64,000 nucleotides of DNA. Origin: Halapricum hydrolyticum. Lineage in GTDB: Archaea; Halobacteriota; Halobacteria; Halobacteriales; Haloarculaceae. Position numbers and translations under genes: made by a program. The notes beneath the pieces were generated by a model. The model did not search any database and was not told where the DNA came from. It saw only the letters and a program-made list of their open reading frames with translations. The DNA is taken from positions 496,001 to 560,000 of the forward strand of contig NZ_JAOPKC010000001.1 in assembly GCF_025517535.1 (NCBI RefSeq), in the 5' to 3' direction. Of the stretch, positions 51,509-60,048 are shown piece after piece; the stretch's first letter is position 1; every line of letters starts with the position of its first letter.

Positions 51509-53308
51509 TTATCGCCGTCCGAACAGACGTCGCCAGAGACTCCGCCCGTTCGATCGCTCCGCGATGACGACCGAGGCGTCGACCTCGTCGAGGATGTCGA
51601 GGTGGAGCGTGTTCCGGACCAGGCGCGCGAGGACGCCGCGCTCGCTCGCCCCGAGGAACAGCATCGTGTGATCCTCGGCCTCGCGTTCGATCGTCGCCTC
51701 GATGTCGCCGGAGTCGTCGACGACGATGTCGGCGTCCTCCAGCCCGTGATCGATCGCCCAGTTTTCGAGGAACTGTTCGCCGTCTTCGACGTCTTCGGGA
51801 CCGTCCGCGACGTACAGAAGCGTCACCTCCGTGTCTCCGACCGACTGCAGCGCGGACGCGACTTCCGCGCTCAGCTCCGAGTTGGGGCCGCCGATCGTCG
51901 GGAGCAGGAGCTTCGACGTGTCGATTCCCTGATCGTCGACGATCAGGAAGTCACACGGGAGTCGGTTCGTGAGTTCGCCGATCGGCCGTTCGGCGCGAGC
52001 GGCGTCCCAGAGGCGGTCCTCGCCCCACCCCATCACGACGAGATCGGCGTCGTCGCGGTCGGCGATCGTGAACAGTTCCTCGAACGAGCGATGGGAGACG
52101 ACCGTTGAGGTCTCGACGTCGACGTCGTACGCGTCGGCGACGCTGCAGACCTCCGAGAGCAACTGGTCCGACTCCTCGACGAGTTGCCGCCGGGCAGTGT
52201 CGTCGTACCGGCTCCGGGTCGGCGTCTGGACGACGTAGACGGCGTGGACCACCGCCTGTTCGTGCGCGCTGGCGATGGCGCTGGCGAACTCGACCAGCGG
52301 CTGTTCCGTTCGCGGGTTCGTGATCGGGACGAGGATCCGGTAGGTCCCCTCGTCCTTGCGGGCGTGTTTCGCTGCCGTGTCGATCACGGGGACGTACGAC
52401 CGCCCGACCAGTCCGCCGAAGGCCCACTCCTTCAGCGAGAGCCGCCGGTTCGCCCCTTCGAAACGGGCGGATTCGAGCCGGTGTTCGGTCGTCTGGAAGT
52501 AGTTGACCGCGGTGACGAGCACCACGCCCCCGATCGTGTTTCCGAGCAGCACCGGGATGACGAAGTCCGTCATACCGACGACGACGGCCAGATCGCCGAC
52601 GAACACCAGATACAGCATCTCGGTGAACGAGACGACGACGTGAAAGAGCCCGCCGAGCGGGATCGACAGGAAGGCGAGATAGACGACGGCGAGCCGGGAG
52701 ATCGTATCGCGAGAGGCATACTCGACCCAGACGACGCCGGCGACGATCAGGCCGGCGAAGGCGGCCTTCGTGAACAGCACGGCCGGGGCGGCCTCGATCC
52801 CCTTGTGCGCGATGTCGTATGCCACCGTCGCCTCGGCGTCCGAGAGGACGCCGCCGTAGGCCAGCGCCGCCGCACCGAGCGCGCCGCCGGTGAAGTTCCC
52901 CGTCAGCACGACGATCCAGTTGCGCAACAGCGCCGGGACGCTCGCCAGTCGTTCGAGCGTGAGCGCGACCGGCGGCAGCGTGTTCTCGGTGTACAGCTGG
53001 TACCCGCCGATGATGATGTAGATGAACCCCAGCGGGTACAACAGCGCACTCAGGATCGGATCGCCGCCCGTCGAGGCGGTCAACGAGACGTACAGCAGGA
53101 ACGTGATCGTGATCGCAAAGCCGGCGGCCAGCCCGCTGAAGAACAGCTCCCGGCTGCCCGAGGTGATCTCCTCGTCCGCGGCCGCGATGATCCGCTGGAA
53201 CACCTCGTCGCTCGAGAACCGATCCCGGATCACGCGACCGGCGGCCGGCGCGCCGCTCCGCGAGCGCTCGACGGCCTCCCGGACGTCCTCTTCGTCGTCG
53301 TCAGTCAT
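51509..53308 (-). CDS. Formate/nitrite-transporter-type channel fused to two UspA domains
   Basis: 599 residues. Residues ~45-290 are a FNT-type channel (six helices; RNWIVVLTGNFTGGALGAAA is the central loop motif; VLLGNTIGGVVLVTAVNYF the last). Residues ~325-465 and ~470-590 are Usp domains (YRILVPITNPRTEQPLVEF; LLLPTIGGPNSELSAEV). It would pass formate, nitrite or a similar anion. Convergent with the trk operon. The Usp parts mirror those of the APC permease at 46579, suggesting shared control. Confidence 0.83.
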   Translation of the reverse strand: MTDDDEEDVREAVERSRSGAPAAGRVIRDRFSSDEVFQRIIAAADEEITSGSRELFFSGLAAGFAITITFLLYVSLTASTGGDPILSALLYPLGFIYIIIGGYQLYTENTLPPVALTLERLASVPALLRNWIVVLTGNFTGGALGAAALAYGGVLSDAEATVAYDIAHKGIEAAPAVLFTKAAFAGLIVAGVVWVEYASRDTISRLAVVYLAFLSIPLGGLFHVVVSFTEMLYLVFVGDLAVVVGMTDFVIPVLLGNTIGGVVLVTAVNYFQTTEHRLESARFEGANRRLSLKEWAFGGLVGRSYVPVIDTAAKHARKDEGTYRILVPITNPRTEQPLVEFASAIASAHEQAVVHAVYVVQTPTRSRYDDTARRQLVEESDQLLSEVCSVADAYDVDVETSTVVSHRSFEELFTIADRDDADLVVMGWGEDRLWDAARAERPIGELTNRLPCDFLIVDDQGIDTSKLLLPTIGGPNSELSAEVASALQSVGDTEVTLLYVADGPEDVEDGEQFLENWAIDHGLEDADIVVDDSGDIEATIEREAEDHTMLFLGASERGVLARLVRNTLHLDILDEVDASVVIAERSNGRSLWRRLFGRR

Positions 53309-53446
53309 CGACTGAGGAATGTCACGGGACCGGCAAGGATGTTTCCCTCTCTGGAGGAAAGCCGCGTGGCCGGATCGTCTCGAGACGTCGGTACGCGGGC
53401 TACCGGGATCACGCCATTTTTGGTGGTGCTTTCCCTACGTTCGGGT

Positions 53447-53530
53447 ATGCAGGAACTGCGCGCCGCCGCAGTCCGCCCGCGAATCGACAGCCAGCCGCGC
53501 CCGCTCGGACCGGGCTGTCGGTGCCGGTAA
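53447..53530 (+). CDS. 27-codon leader ORF ending Cys-Arg-Cys-Arg upstream of cysE
   Basis: ATG at 53447 with a CATTTTTGG TATA-like element about 30 bases before it, so it would be the first codon of a leaderless transcript. The peptide is basic and ends GPGCRCR-stop, 76 bases before the serine acetyltransferase ATG. Placement of two Cys codons right before the stop upstream of a cysteine biosynthesis gene suggests a sensing leader peptide. It may equally be chance. Confidence 0.4.
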   Translation: MQELRAAAVRPRIDSQPRPLGPGCRCR

Positions 53531-53606
53531 CTTCTCGTTCATCTCGCTGCCAGCAGCAGAGACCATACGAGCGTATTCGAAATCCACCACAGACACCATC
53601 CCATCA

Positions 53607-54218
53607 ATGTTCGATCGAATCAAAGAGGACGTCCGAACCGCGCGTGCCAAAGACCCGGCGGCGACAGACTCGCTGGAGGTCTTGCTCACGTATCCCGGGC
53701 TGCACGCTATCTGGCTGTATCGCATCGCCCACGCGCTCCACGAGCGCGGGTTCCCGCTGATCGCTCGTCTCCTGTCGCACGTCGGCCGCTTTCTCACCGG
53801 CATCGAGATCCATCCCGCCGCAGAGATCGGCGATCGGTTCTTCATCGATCACGGCATGGGAACGGTCATCGGCGAGACCACCGTGATCGGCGACGACGTG
53901 CTAATGTATCACGGCGTGACCCTCGGCGGGAAGTCGATGCGCCGAGAGAAACGTCATCCGACCCTGGAAGACGGCGTCACGATCGGTGCGGACGCGACGC
54001 TGCTCGGCGACATCACGATCGGCGAGAGCGCCAGCGTCGGCGCCGGCTCGGTCGTCGTCGAGGACGTGCCGCCGAAGACGACTGTCGCCGGCAACCCCGC
54101 CCACCCTGTGGGCGACGAGGAAGTCCCGCTGACCAAAGACGTCCTCGCGAACGGCGGTTCGGACGGCGACGCGCTGCTCGGAGCGGACTGCTGTGACGAC
54201 GACAGCGGACTCGAATAG
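53607..54218 (+). CDS. cysE: Serine O-acetyltransferase
   Basis: 203 residues. Left-handed beta-helix hexapeptide repeats (IEIHPAAEIGDRFFIDHGMG; TVIGDDVLMYHGVTLGG) with the catalytic His in FFIDHGMG. Acetylates serine for cysteine synthesis. Shorter N-terminal domain than enterobacterial CysE, like EpsC/CysE of Gram-positives. Start ATG 53607 (MFDRIKEDVRTARAKDP). C-terminus has a Cys pair in ADCCDDD. Upstream is the Cys-ending leader ORF. Confidence 0.9.
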   Translation: MFDRIKEDVRTARAKDPAATDSLEVLLTYPGLHAIWLYRIAHALHERGFPLIARLLSHVGRFLTGIEIHPAAEIGDRFFIDHGMGTVIGETTVIGDDVLMYHGVTLGGKSMRREKRHPTLEDGVTIGADATLLGDITIGESASVGAGSVVVEDVPPKTTVAGNPAHPVGDEEVPLTKDVLANGGSDGDALLGADCCDDDSGLE

Positions 54219-54258
54219 CGCGCCACACGATGTCTGCCGACGACGCGTACGAGCACCA

Positions 54259-54858
54259 ATGACCCCCGATCCCAACGAGTCCCTTCGAGCCGACGCGAAG
54301 CTCGGTCCCGTCGTCGACGCAGTCGGACCGCTCCGCGTCGAGCCGGCCGAGGACTTCTTCGCGCGGTTCGTCGTCTCGATCCTGCGCCAGCAGGTCTCGA
54401 TGGCGTCAGCAGCGGCGACCAGAGAGCGGCTATTCGACGCCGTCGAGGTCACGCCCGAGGGGATCCTGAACGCCGACGACGAGATCCTCCGGGACGCCGG
54501 ACTGTCTCGCCAGAAAACCCGATACGTCAACAACGTCGCCAGGGCGTTCCGCGAGGAGGGATACTCCCGAGAGTACTTCCAGGGGATAGACGACGACGCC
54601 GTCCGGGCGGAGTTAATCTCGATCACCGGCGTCGGAACGTGGACTGCCGACATGCAACTGCTCTTCTCGCTGGGTCGGCCCGACGTCTTCCCGGTCGGTG
54701 ATCTCGGGATCCGGAAAGGGATGGTTCAGCTGTTCGAGGACCTCGCTGTCGAGGATCGAGCGGCGATGCGCGACCGCGCCGAGCGATGGGAACCCTACCG
54801 GAGCTACGCGAGTCTGTGTCTGTGGCGAACAGTTGAAGGCGACGATATCGACGATTAG
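54259..54858 (+). CDS. DNA-3-methyladenine glycosylase (AlkA-type HhH-GPD)
   Basis: 199 residues. Contains the helix-hairpin-helix ITGVGTWTADMQLLF and the catalytic Asp in PVGDLGIRKG, the HhH-GPD signature; no Cys-rich iron-sulfur loop follows, unlike endonuclease III. Removes alkylated bases from DNA. ATG at 54259, 40 bases after cysE, so possibly co-transcribed. Convergent with the MFS gene, overlapping it by four bases. Confidence 0.88.
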   Translation: MTPDPNESLRADAKLGPVVDAVGPLRVEPAEDFFARFVVSILRQQVSMASAAATRERLFDAVEVTPEGILNADDEILRDAGLSRQKTRYVNNVARAFREEGYSREYFQGIDDDAVRAELISITGVGTWTADMQLLFSLGRPDVFPVGDLGIRKGMVQLFEDLAVEDRAAMRDRAERWEPYRSYASLCLWRTVEGDDIDD

Positions 54859-56135
54859 TCGACGGGACCAGGAGTCGCTTCGGTCGACTCCCCCGACCGG
54901 TCGGGTACGTCTACCTCGCGGATCGGCGTCGCGAACACGTACAGTAGCACGGCCCCGACGAGGAACGAGACCCCGAGTGCAGCGACGGCGGCGATCGGCG
55001 TGAAGAGGTCGGCGAACGCGCCGCTGCCGACCCGGAACGGGACGCCAGCGACCGCCCGGACCATCGCGATCGCGGAGATGACCGTCGCGCGGCCGACAGA
55101 TCCGATGTGATCGTTGATGTAGCGGCTCGATATGGGGAAGATCAGGCTGTTGGAGCCTTTCATCACGAAGAACATCGGGAAGACGGCGACCGGGGCGACC
55201 ACGGGCACCAGATAGAAGGCAGCGATCCCGACCGGCAACAGCAACATCGCCTTCCGGACGCCGAGCCAGGACTCCACCTCGGCGGCGTAGTCGCTGCCGA
55301 TCGCCGACACGCCCATGAACGAGGCGTAGAAGAACCCGAGCGTCGCGGCCTCCTCGACGCCATAGGTCGCGAGCACCGCACCGAAGGACTGTTCGAGCGC
55401 GTCGCGGACCACCGGCTGGATGTACATGTCGGCGGTCATCAACGCGCCGGAGAACAGCGACAGGTAGACCACGAACCAGCGGAGTTCCCGGGCGGTGATC
55501 CGGTCCCGGATCGTCGGCAGGGCGTCGAGCATCGAGAGGCTCTCGCCCTCGGCCTGTCGCTCGTCGTCGGCGGCGTAGGCGGCGTTTTTCGGCAGGCGGA
55601 GGACGAGACCGACGTTGAGCACGCTGAGGGCGACGGCGGCGTAGAAGGGATAGTACGGATCGGCGACGTACAGCAGCCCCCCGGCGATCATCGTGACCGC
55701 CTGCACGGCCTTCGAGACTGCCCCCGCGCGGCCGCTGATCCTGGTGTACTCGCCCTCGATGTCGTGTTCCTGGAGCGTGTCGTACAGCCAGGCGCTCCCG
55801 CTTCCGGAGACGAACGTGTGGCCGAACGAGAGCGTACCAAAGACGAACAGGAACCCCCAGAAGTCAGTCGCGGTCAGATAGCCGGCGTTGGAGATCAGGA
55901 ACATGACGGCCGCGATGACGAGACTGTTGCGGCGCCCGATCCGGTCGCCGACGTAGCCCGTCGGGATCTCCCCACCGACGACGATGAGCGCCTGTATCGT
56001 CGCGATGATACCGATCTCGGTGTAGCTCAACCCGTTCAACAGGAGAAAGAGCGTGTAGATCGGATACGTGAATCCCGGACCGCTGGTCGCGCGGTAGAGG
56101 TAGTACTTCAGGACGGTGCGAGAGGCGTCGACCAT
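54855..56135 (-). CDS. MFS transporter
   Basis: 426 residues, twelve helices. The A-like motif GYVGDRIGRRNSLVI lies between helices 2 and 3 (about residue 60). N-terminal YYLYRATSGPGFTYPIYTLF is like haloarchaeal DHA-type exporters. Acidic tail (DVPDRSGESTEATP). Substrate unknown; drug or metabolite efflux is plausible. Single gene with ATG at 56135. Confidence 0.83.
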   Translation of the reverse strand: MVDASRTVLKYYLYRATSGPGFTYPIYTLFLLLNGLSYTEIGIIATIQALIVVGGEIPTGYVGDRIGRRNSLVIAAVMFLISNAGYLTATDFWGFLFVFGTLSFGHTFVSGSGSAWLYDTLQEHDIEGEYTRISGRAGAVSKAVQAVTMIAGGLLYVADPYYPFYAAVALSVLNVGLVLRLPKNAAYAADDERQAEGESLSMLDALPTIRDRITARELRWFVVYLSLFSGALMTADMYIQPVVRDALEQSFGAVLATYGVEEAATLGFFYASFMGVSAIGSDYAAEVESWLGVRKAMLLLPVGIAAFYLVPVVAPVAVFPMFFVMKGSNSLIFPISSRYINDHIGSVGRATVISAIAMVRAVAGVPFRVGSGAFADLFTPIAAVAALGVSFLVGAVLLYVFATPIREVDVPDRSGESTEATPGPVD

Positions 56136-56266
56136 GGATGTAGGTTGGTATTGATCAGTCTACGATTGAAGGCGTCTCGGTACGTTTCGGTCTGCGGAAA
56201 GTGTATGAATTTCGCTTCGATCTGTGGAGTGTGTACGAACGCAGGTCCGGAGAGACGCACTCGCGG

Positions 56267-56845
56267 TCATCGATCGGCCAGCCACTCCTCGGCGAGCATG
56301 CCGTAGCGACGGCTGTCGACGTACTCGCCCTCGTAGAAGGTCTCCTTCCGGTAGGCACCTTCCTGCTCGAAGCCGAGCGATTCGAGGGCGGCCTGGGAGG
56401 CGTCGTTGGGCTCGATGACCATCGCCCAGACCTTGTTGAGGCGTCGCTGCCCGAAGGCGTGATCCAGCAGGAGTGCCGTCGCTTCCGTGACGTAGCCGTT
56501 GCCCTGGTGGTCCGGTGCGACCCAGTACATGAGCATCCCGGACCCGTGGGGCTGGTTGACCCAGGGAATGCCGACCTCGCCGACGCGGGTCAACCGGTCC
56601 TCGTCGCCGGTTCGCATCGCATCGCGGTCGCCCGTACAGATCAGAAACACCATCCCGTCGTCGTCATCGCCGTACACGCGCTCCTCGAAGTGCTCCTCGA
56701 CCTGCTTGCGGTTCCGCGGCGAGACGTCCGTCAGCGGTCGCCGGATCGACTCCTCGTTGCGGTGTTCTTCGAAGAACTCGTAGTCCGCTTCTTCCCAGGT
56801 GTGGAGGCTGACCGACTCGCCACGGAGGAACGCGGGACCGGGCAT
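56267..56845 (-). CDS. GNAT acetyltransferase, RimJ/RimL-like, copy 1
   Basis: 192 residues, MPGPAFLRGESVSLHTWEEA at the start and the acetyl-CoA loop VAPDHQGNGYVTEA (Q/R-x-x-G-x-G/A form, QGNGY) near residue 117. Acetylates a protein N-terminus or small amine. Start at 56845 shares a base with the stop of the second GNAT gene (TGATG), so they are coupled. About 45 percent-looking similarity with the neighbour indicates tandem duplication. Confidence 0.83.
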   Translation of the reverse strand: MPGPAFLRGESVSLHTWEEADYEFFEEHRNEESIRRPLTDVSPRNRKQVEEHFEERVYGDDDDGMVFLICTGDRDAMRTGDEDRLTRVGEVGIPWVNQPHGSGMLMYWVAPDHQGNGYVTEATALLLDHAFGQRRLNKVWAMVIEPNDASQAALESLGFEQEGAYRKETFYEGEYVDSRRYGMLAEEWLADR

Positions 56846-57378
56846 CAGACACCACTCCATTCCGTTTCGAGCAGTCCGTAGCGCAACACGTCCACGTGTG
56901 CACCGTCCTGGAACACGGCCTCGCGGAACCGCCCCTCGCGTGAGAACCCGAGCGAGTCGAGCAAGTCGCGAGAGGCCTCGTTCGTGGCGAGACAGTCAGC
57001 CCGGACGCGATGGAGTCGAAGTTCTGCGAAGCCGTATTCGAGCAACAGTGACACCGCTTCCCGTCCGAGACCCTGGCCCTGATGCTCGGGCAGAATCCAG
57101 TAGGCGAGGTCGGCCAGGCCGTCCCCCTCTCGGACGTCCGGGAAGGTGACGGCCCCGACTGTCTCGTCGTCGGCCGTCGCGACGAACCAGTAGCCGTCTC
57201 CTCCTGAGACGGTGTCCTCGTGGAACTCCTCGAGGGCCTCGCGATTCGTCGCCGAATCGATACAGAGCGGGACGCGAAGATCGGGGTCGTTTCGCGCGCG
57301 AGCGAACGCATCCAGATCTTCCTCTTCGACGGGGTGGAGGGAGACGCGTTCGCCCGACGTGAAGGTTGGACCGGGCAT
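56845..57378 (-). CDS. GNAT acetyltransferase, RimJ/RimL-like, copy 2
   Basis: 177 residues, MPGPTFTSGERVSLHPVEEE, acetyl-CoA loop LPEHQGQGLGREA. Paralogue of the downstream GNAT, same start motif MPGP. First gene of the pair. ATG at 57378; a longer frame upstream has no coding support. Divergent from the AKR gene. Confidence 0.83.
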   Translation of the reverse strand: MPGPTFTSGERVSLHPVEEEDLDAFARARNDPDLRVPLCIDSATNREALEEFHEDTVSGGDGYWFVATADDETVGAVTFPDVREGDGLADLAYWILPEHQGQGLGREAVSLLLEYGFAELRLHRVRADCLATNEASRDLLDSLGFSREGRFREAVFQDGAHVDVLRYGLLETEWSGV

Positions 57379-57484
57379 GCCTCTCTGTTCCGGATGGGGA
57401 GAGAAAGCATTTGTGGCGTCGTGATACAGGTTCTCAAGCACGCACGGGCCAAAGCCCATGACGCTGGCAGTCGTGGGCGGGAGT

Positions 57485-58330
57485 ATGGGACTCGCGAACC
57501 GAAGCGACACGTTCGACCTCGACGACGAGACGACCATCCACCGACTCGGCTACGGCGCGATGCGGATCACGGGTGAGGACATCATCGGCCGACCCGACGA
57601 CGAGGACGAGGCCCGGCGGGTGCTCCATCAGGCGCTCTCGCTCGGTGTGGATTTCATCGACACCGCGGACTCGTACGGCCCGGGCGTCAGCGAACGACTG
57701 ATCGGCGAAGCGCTCGCCCCGTATCCGGACGAGCTCGTCGTCGCGACCAAGGGCGGATTGCTGCGCAATACGGACGGAGACTGGCTCCCGCAAGGCGACC
57801 CGGATTATCTGCGCAACGCCGTCCTCGCGAGCCGGGATCGATTGGGAGTCGACACGATCGACCTCTATCAGTATCACCGGCCGGATCCCGATACGCCGTT
57901 CGAGGACTCCGTCCACGCGCTCGCGGAGATGAAAGACGAGGGGCAGATCCGCCACGTCGGGCTGAGCAACGTCTCCGTCGAACAGCTCGAAACTGCGCGC
58001 GATATCGTCGACGTGGCGACCGTCCAGAACCAGTACAACGTCGCCGACCGCGAGGACGAGGACGTCCTGCAGGCTTGCGAGGAGTACGACATCGGGTTCA
58101 TCCCCTGGTTCCCGCTCGGTGCGGGCGAACTCGACGAGAAAGCCGACGCCCTCGATTCGATCGCCGAGGCTCACGACGCCACCCGGTATCAGATCGCGCT
58201 GGCGTGGCTGCTCCAGCACTCGCCGGTCACGCTACCGATCCCCGGCACCTCGAGCGTAACCCACCTGAAAGAGAACGTCGCTGCCTCCGAGATCGAATTG
58301 AGCGACGACGAACTGGCGCGCCTGCGATAG
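57485..58330 (+). CDS. Aldo/keto reductase
   Basis: 281 residues from the ATG at 57485 (MGLANRSDTFDL); another ATG lies nine codons upstream at 57458. Catalytic Asp/Tyr in VDFIDTADSYGPGVSE, Lys in LVVATKGGLL, His in YQYHRPDPDT; cofactor segment PIPGTSSVTHLKEN. NADPH-dependent carbonyl reductase of unknown substrate. Its final codons and stop are repeated 50 bases downstream. Confidence 0.87.
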   Translation: MGLANRSDTFDLDDETTIHRLGYGAMRITGEDIIGRPDDEDEARRVLHQALSLGVDFIDTADSYGPGVSERLIGEALAPYPDELVVATKGGLLRNTDGDWLPQGDPDYLRNAVLASRDRLGVDTIDLYQYHRPDPDTPFEDSVHALAEMKDEGQIRHVGLSNVSVEQLETARDIVDVATVQNQYNVADREDEDVLQACEEYDIGFIPWFPLGAGELDEKADALDSIAEAHDATRYQIALAWLLQHSPVTLPIPGTSSVTHLKENVAASEIELSDDELARLR

Positions 58331-58390
58331 CGACGAACCAGGCCGTCTCCAACAGTGACGAACTGGCGCGCCTGCGATAGCGACGAGCCA
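58307..58390. repeat. Tail duplication after the AKR gene
   Basis: GACGAACTGGCGCGCCTGCG plus ATAGCGACGAACCA (58307-58340) recurs at 58357-58390 with one change, copying the last seven codons, the TAG and the next 11 bases. Confidence 0.85.
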
Positions 58391-58458
58391 AAGCGTCCCC
58401 GATCACGTCGTCCGAGTAGTGATGTGCCGTCCGAGAGGTCATCCGACAGCGGTCACTA

Positions 58459-59412
58459 TCAGACCTCCTTTTCGGGCTCGATGTAGACTTTCTTGACGAA
58501 CGGCTCGGCCGCCATCAATTGGTCCTCGATGTCCGTGATGTGTTCGTCCATCTCGGCGGTCGCGATCCCGGGCTCGAAGGACACGTCAGTCGTCACGAGT
58601 AGACGGCCGGGCCCGAAAAAGACCGTCCGGAAGTCGATGATCTCGGCCACGCCGTCGTGGGCGGCGACGATTTCCCGGAGCCGCCGCTCCTCTTCGAGCG
58701 GAAGGCTCTCGCCCAGCAGGAGACGCTTGTTCTCCCAGGCCAGCGCCAGAGCGAAGCCCATCAGCATGATCCCGATCAAAAGCGCCGCAGCGGCGTCGTA
58801 GACCGGGTTGCGGGTGACCTCGGTGAGGTAGACGCCGAACAGCGCGAGTCCGGCCCCCGAGAGCGCGACAGTGTCCTCGGTGAACGCTGTCAGCGTCGTC
58901 ACGTCGCTGGTCTTGTGGAACGCTTCCCGATAGCCGCTCCAGTCGTGGACCTCGATCTGGCGTTTGAGCTCCGCGTTGGCCCTGTACAGGGCGTAGGCCT
59001 CGAAGCAGATCGCACCGGCCAAGACGGCGTAGTTGACGTAGACAGCTGGGAAGCTAATCCCCAGCAGTTCCGGTTGCTTCGGGACGCTGTGGGCTCCGCC
59101 GTGGACGAGTTTCTCGTAGCCGTGGGTTGCGCTTTCCCAGCCGGCGATACCGAACAGCAGCACCGACACGAGAAAGCTGTAGAAGAACTGGGCTTTCCCG
59201 TATCCGAAGGGATGGCGCTGGTCCGCCGATCGCTGGCTGTAGCGGATGCCGATCAGCAAGAACACCTGATTCCCGGTGTCGGAAATCGAGTGATACGTCT
59301 CCGAGAGCATCGCGGGACTCCCGGTGAGCGTGAATCCGACGAACTTCAGGACGGCGATCGCCCCGTTCGCCAGCAGCGCCGCGATCACGACCCCCTTGCT
59401 GTTGCCAGCCAT
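58459..59412 (-). CDS. Cation diffusion facilitator
   Basis: 317 residues, six membrane helices and a cytoplasmic C-terminal domain. Metal site in helix 2: SETYHSISDTGNQ (Y-x3-S/D-x3, H/D variants of the HxxxD motif), and in helix 5 FTEDTVALSGAGL. Histidines in DQRHPFGYGKAQF match the Zn/Fe CDF family. Exports divalent metal in exchange for protons. Loop between helices 4 and 5 carries AHSVPKQ. ATG 59412. Confidence 0.85.
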   Translation of the reverse strand: MAGNSKGVVIAALLANGAIAVLKFVGFTLTGSPAMLSETYHSISDTGNQVFLLIGIRYSQRSADQRHPFGYGKAQFFYSFLVSVLLFGIAGWESATHGYEKLVHGGAHSVPKQPELLGISFPAVYVNYAVLAGAICFEAYALYRANAELKRQIEVHDWSGYREAFHKTSDVTTLTAFTEDTVALSGAGLALFGVYLTEVTRNPVYDAAAALLIGIMLMGFALALAWENKRLLLGESLPLEEERRLREIVAAHDGVAEIIDFRTVFFGPGRLLVTTDVSFEPGIATAEMDEHITDIEDQLMAAEPFVKKVYIEPEKEV

Positions 59413-59578
59413 CCCCCGTGACTGCTCTGCCGACTGGCAAAGAAGTACTGGTCGTGGACGCTGTCAAAACGGTCATAGTTCCCTTCGCAACCGGTTGGAA
59501 AGGTTCCGAAGTGTCTCAGAACCCCACTTACCCACACGTAAGTTCCAATTATATACTCATCAATGCGAATAGAGACGT

Positions 59579-59764
59579 ATGGGAGACACGTTAACCTGCC
59601 CAGAGTGTGGAGCCGACATCGAATCGATGGACCACCTCGAAACCGCACACGAGGTCGCCGAAATCGAGCCGCAAGATGACGGGTCGTTCAACCTCTACGA
59701 GAACAGGGATCTCTTCCTCTGCAAGGGGTGCAAGAGACCTCTGGGCGTGAAAAAGCGGGAGTGA
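59579..59764 (+). CDS. Small zinc-ribbon protein
   Basis: 61 residues with two C-x2-C pairs, CPECG (residues 7-11) and CKGCKRPLG (~49-57), plus HLETAH in between. Small two-CPxCG proteins are abundant in haloarchaea and often regulatory. TATA ATTATATACT lies about 27-35 bases before the ATG, so leaderless. Partner unknown. Confidence 0.78.
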   Translation: MGDTLTCPECGADIESMDHLETAHEVAEIEPQDDGSFNLYENRDLFLCKGCKRPLGVKKRE

Positions 59765-60048
59765 GTACAGGACTGCTGTCCGTCGTCGGCATACTGTAAC
59801 CACTCCTTTCTAGCCGTGGGTCCCCGAACCGGGCTCGTACTGATCGGGATTACTGTGCCCGATCGGAGGGATACCGACCTCTGACCGGACGGCGGAGTTC
59901 GATTTCACAGGCGAAATCTACGGGTTCCTACGATAATCCCTACACGTCCCAGCGACAGGTACTTTCGGGGCACACGACGTCCGCAATGATAACAGGTAGC
60001 CGTTCCTGCAGAAGTGTGTACAGCCGGCAGTATGACTGACTTCGAGTG

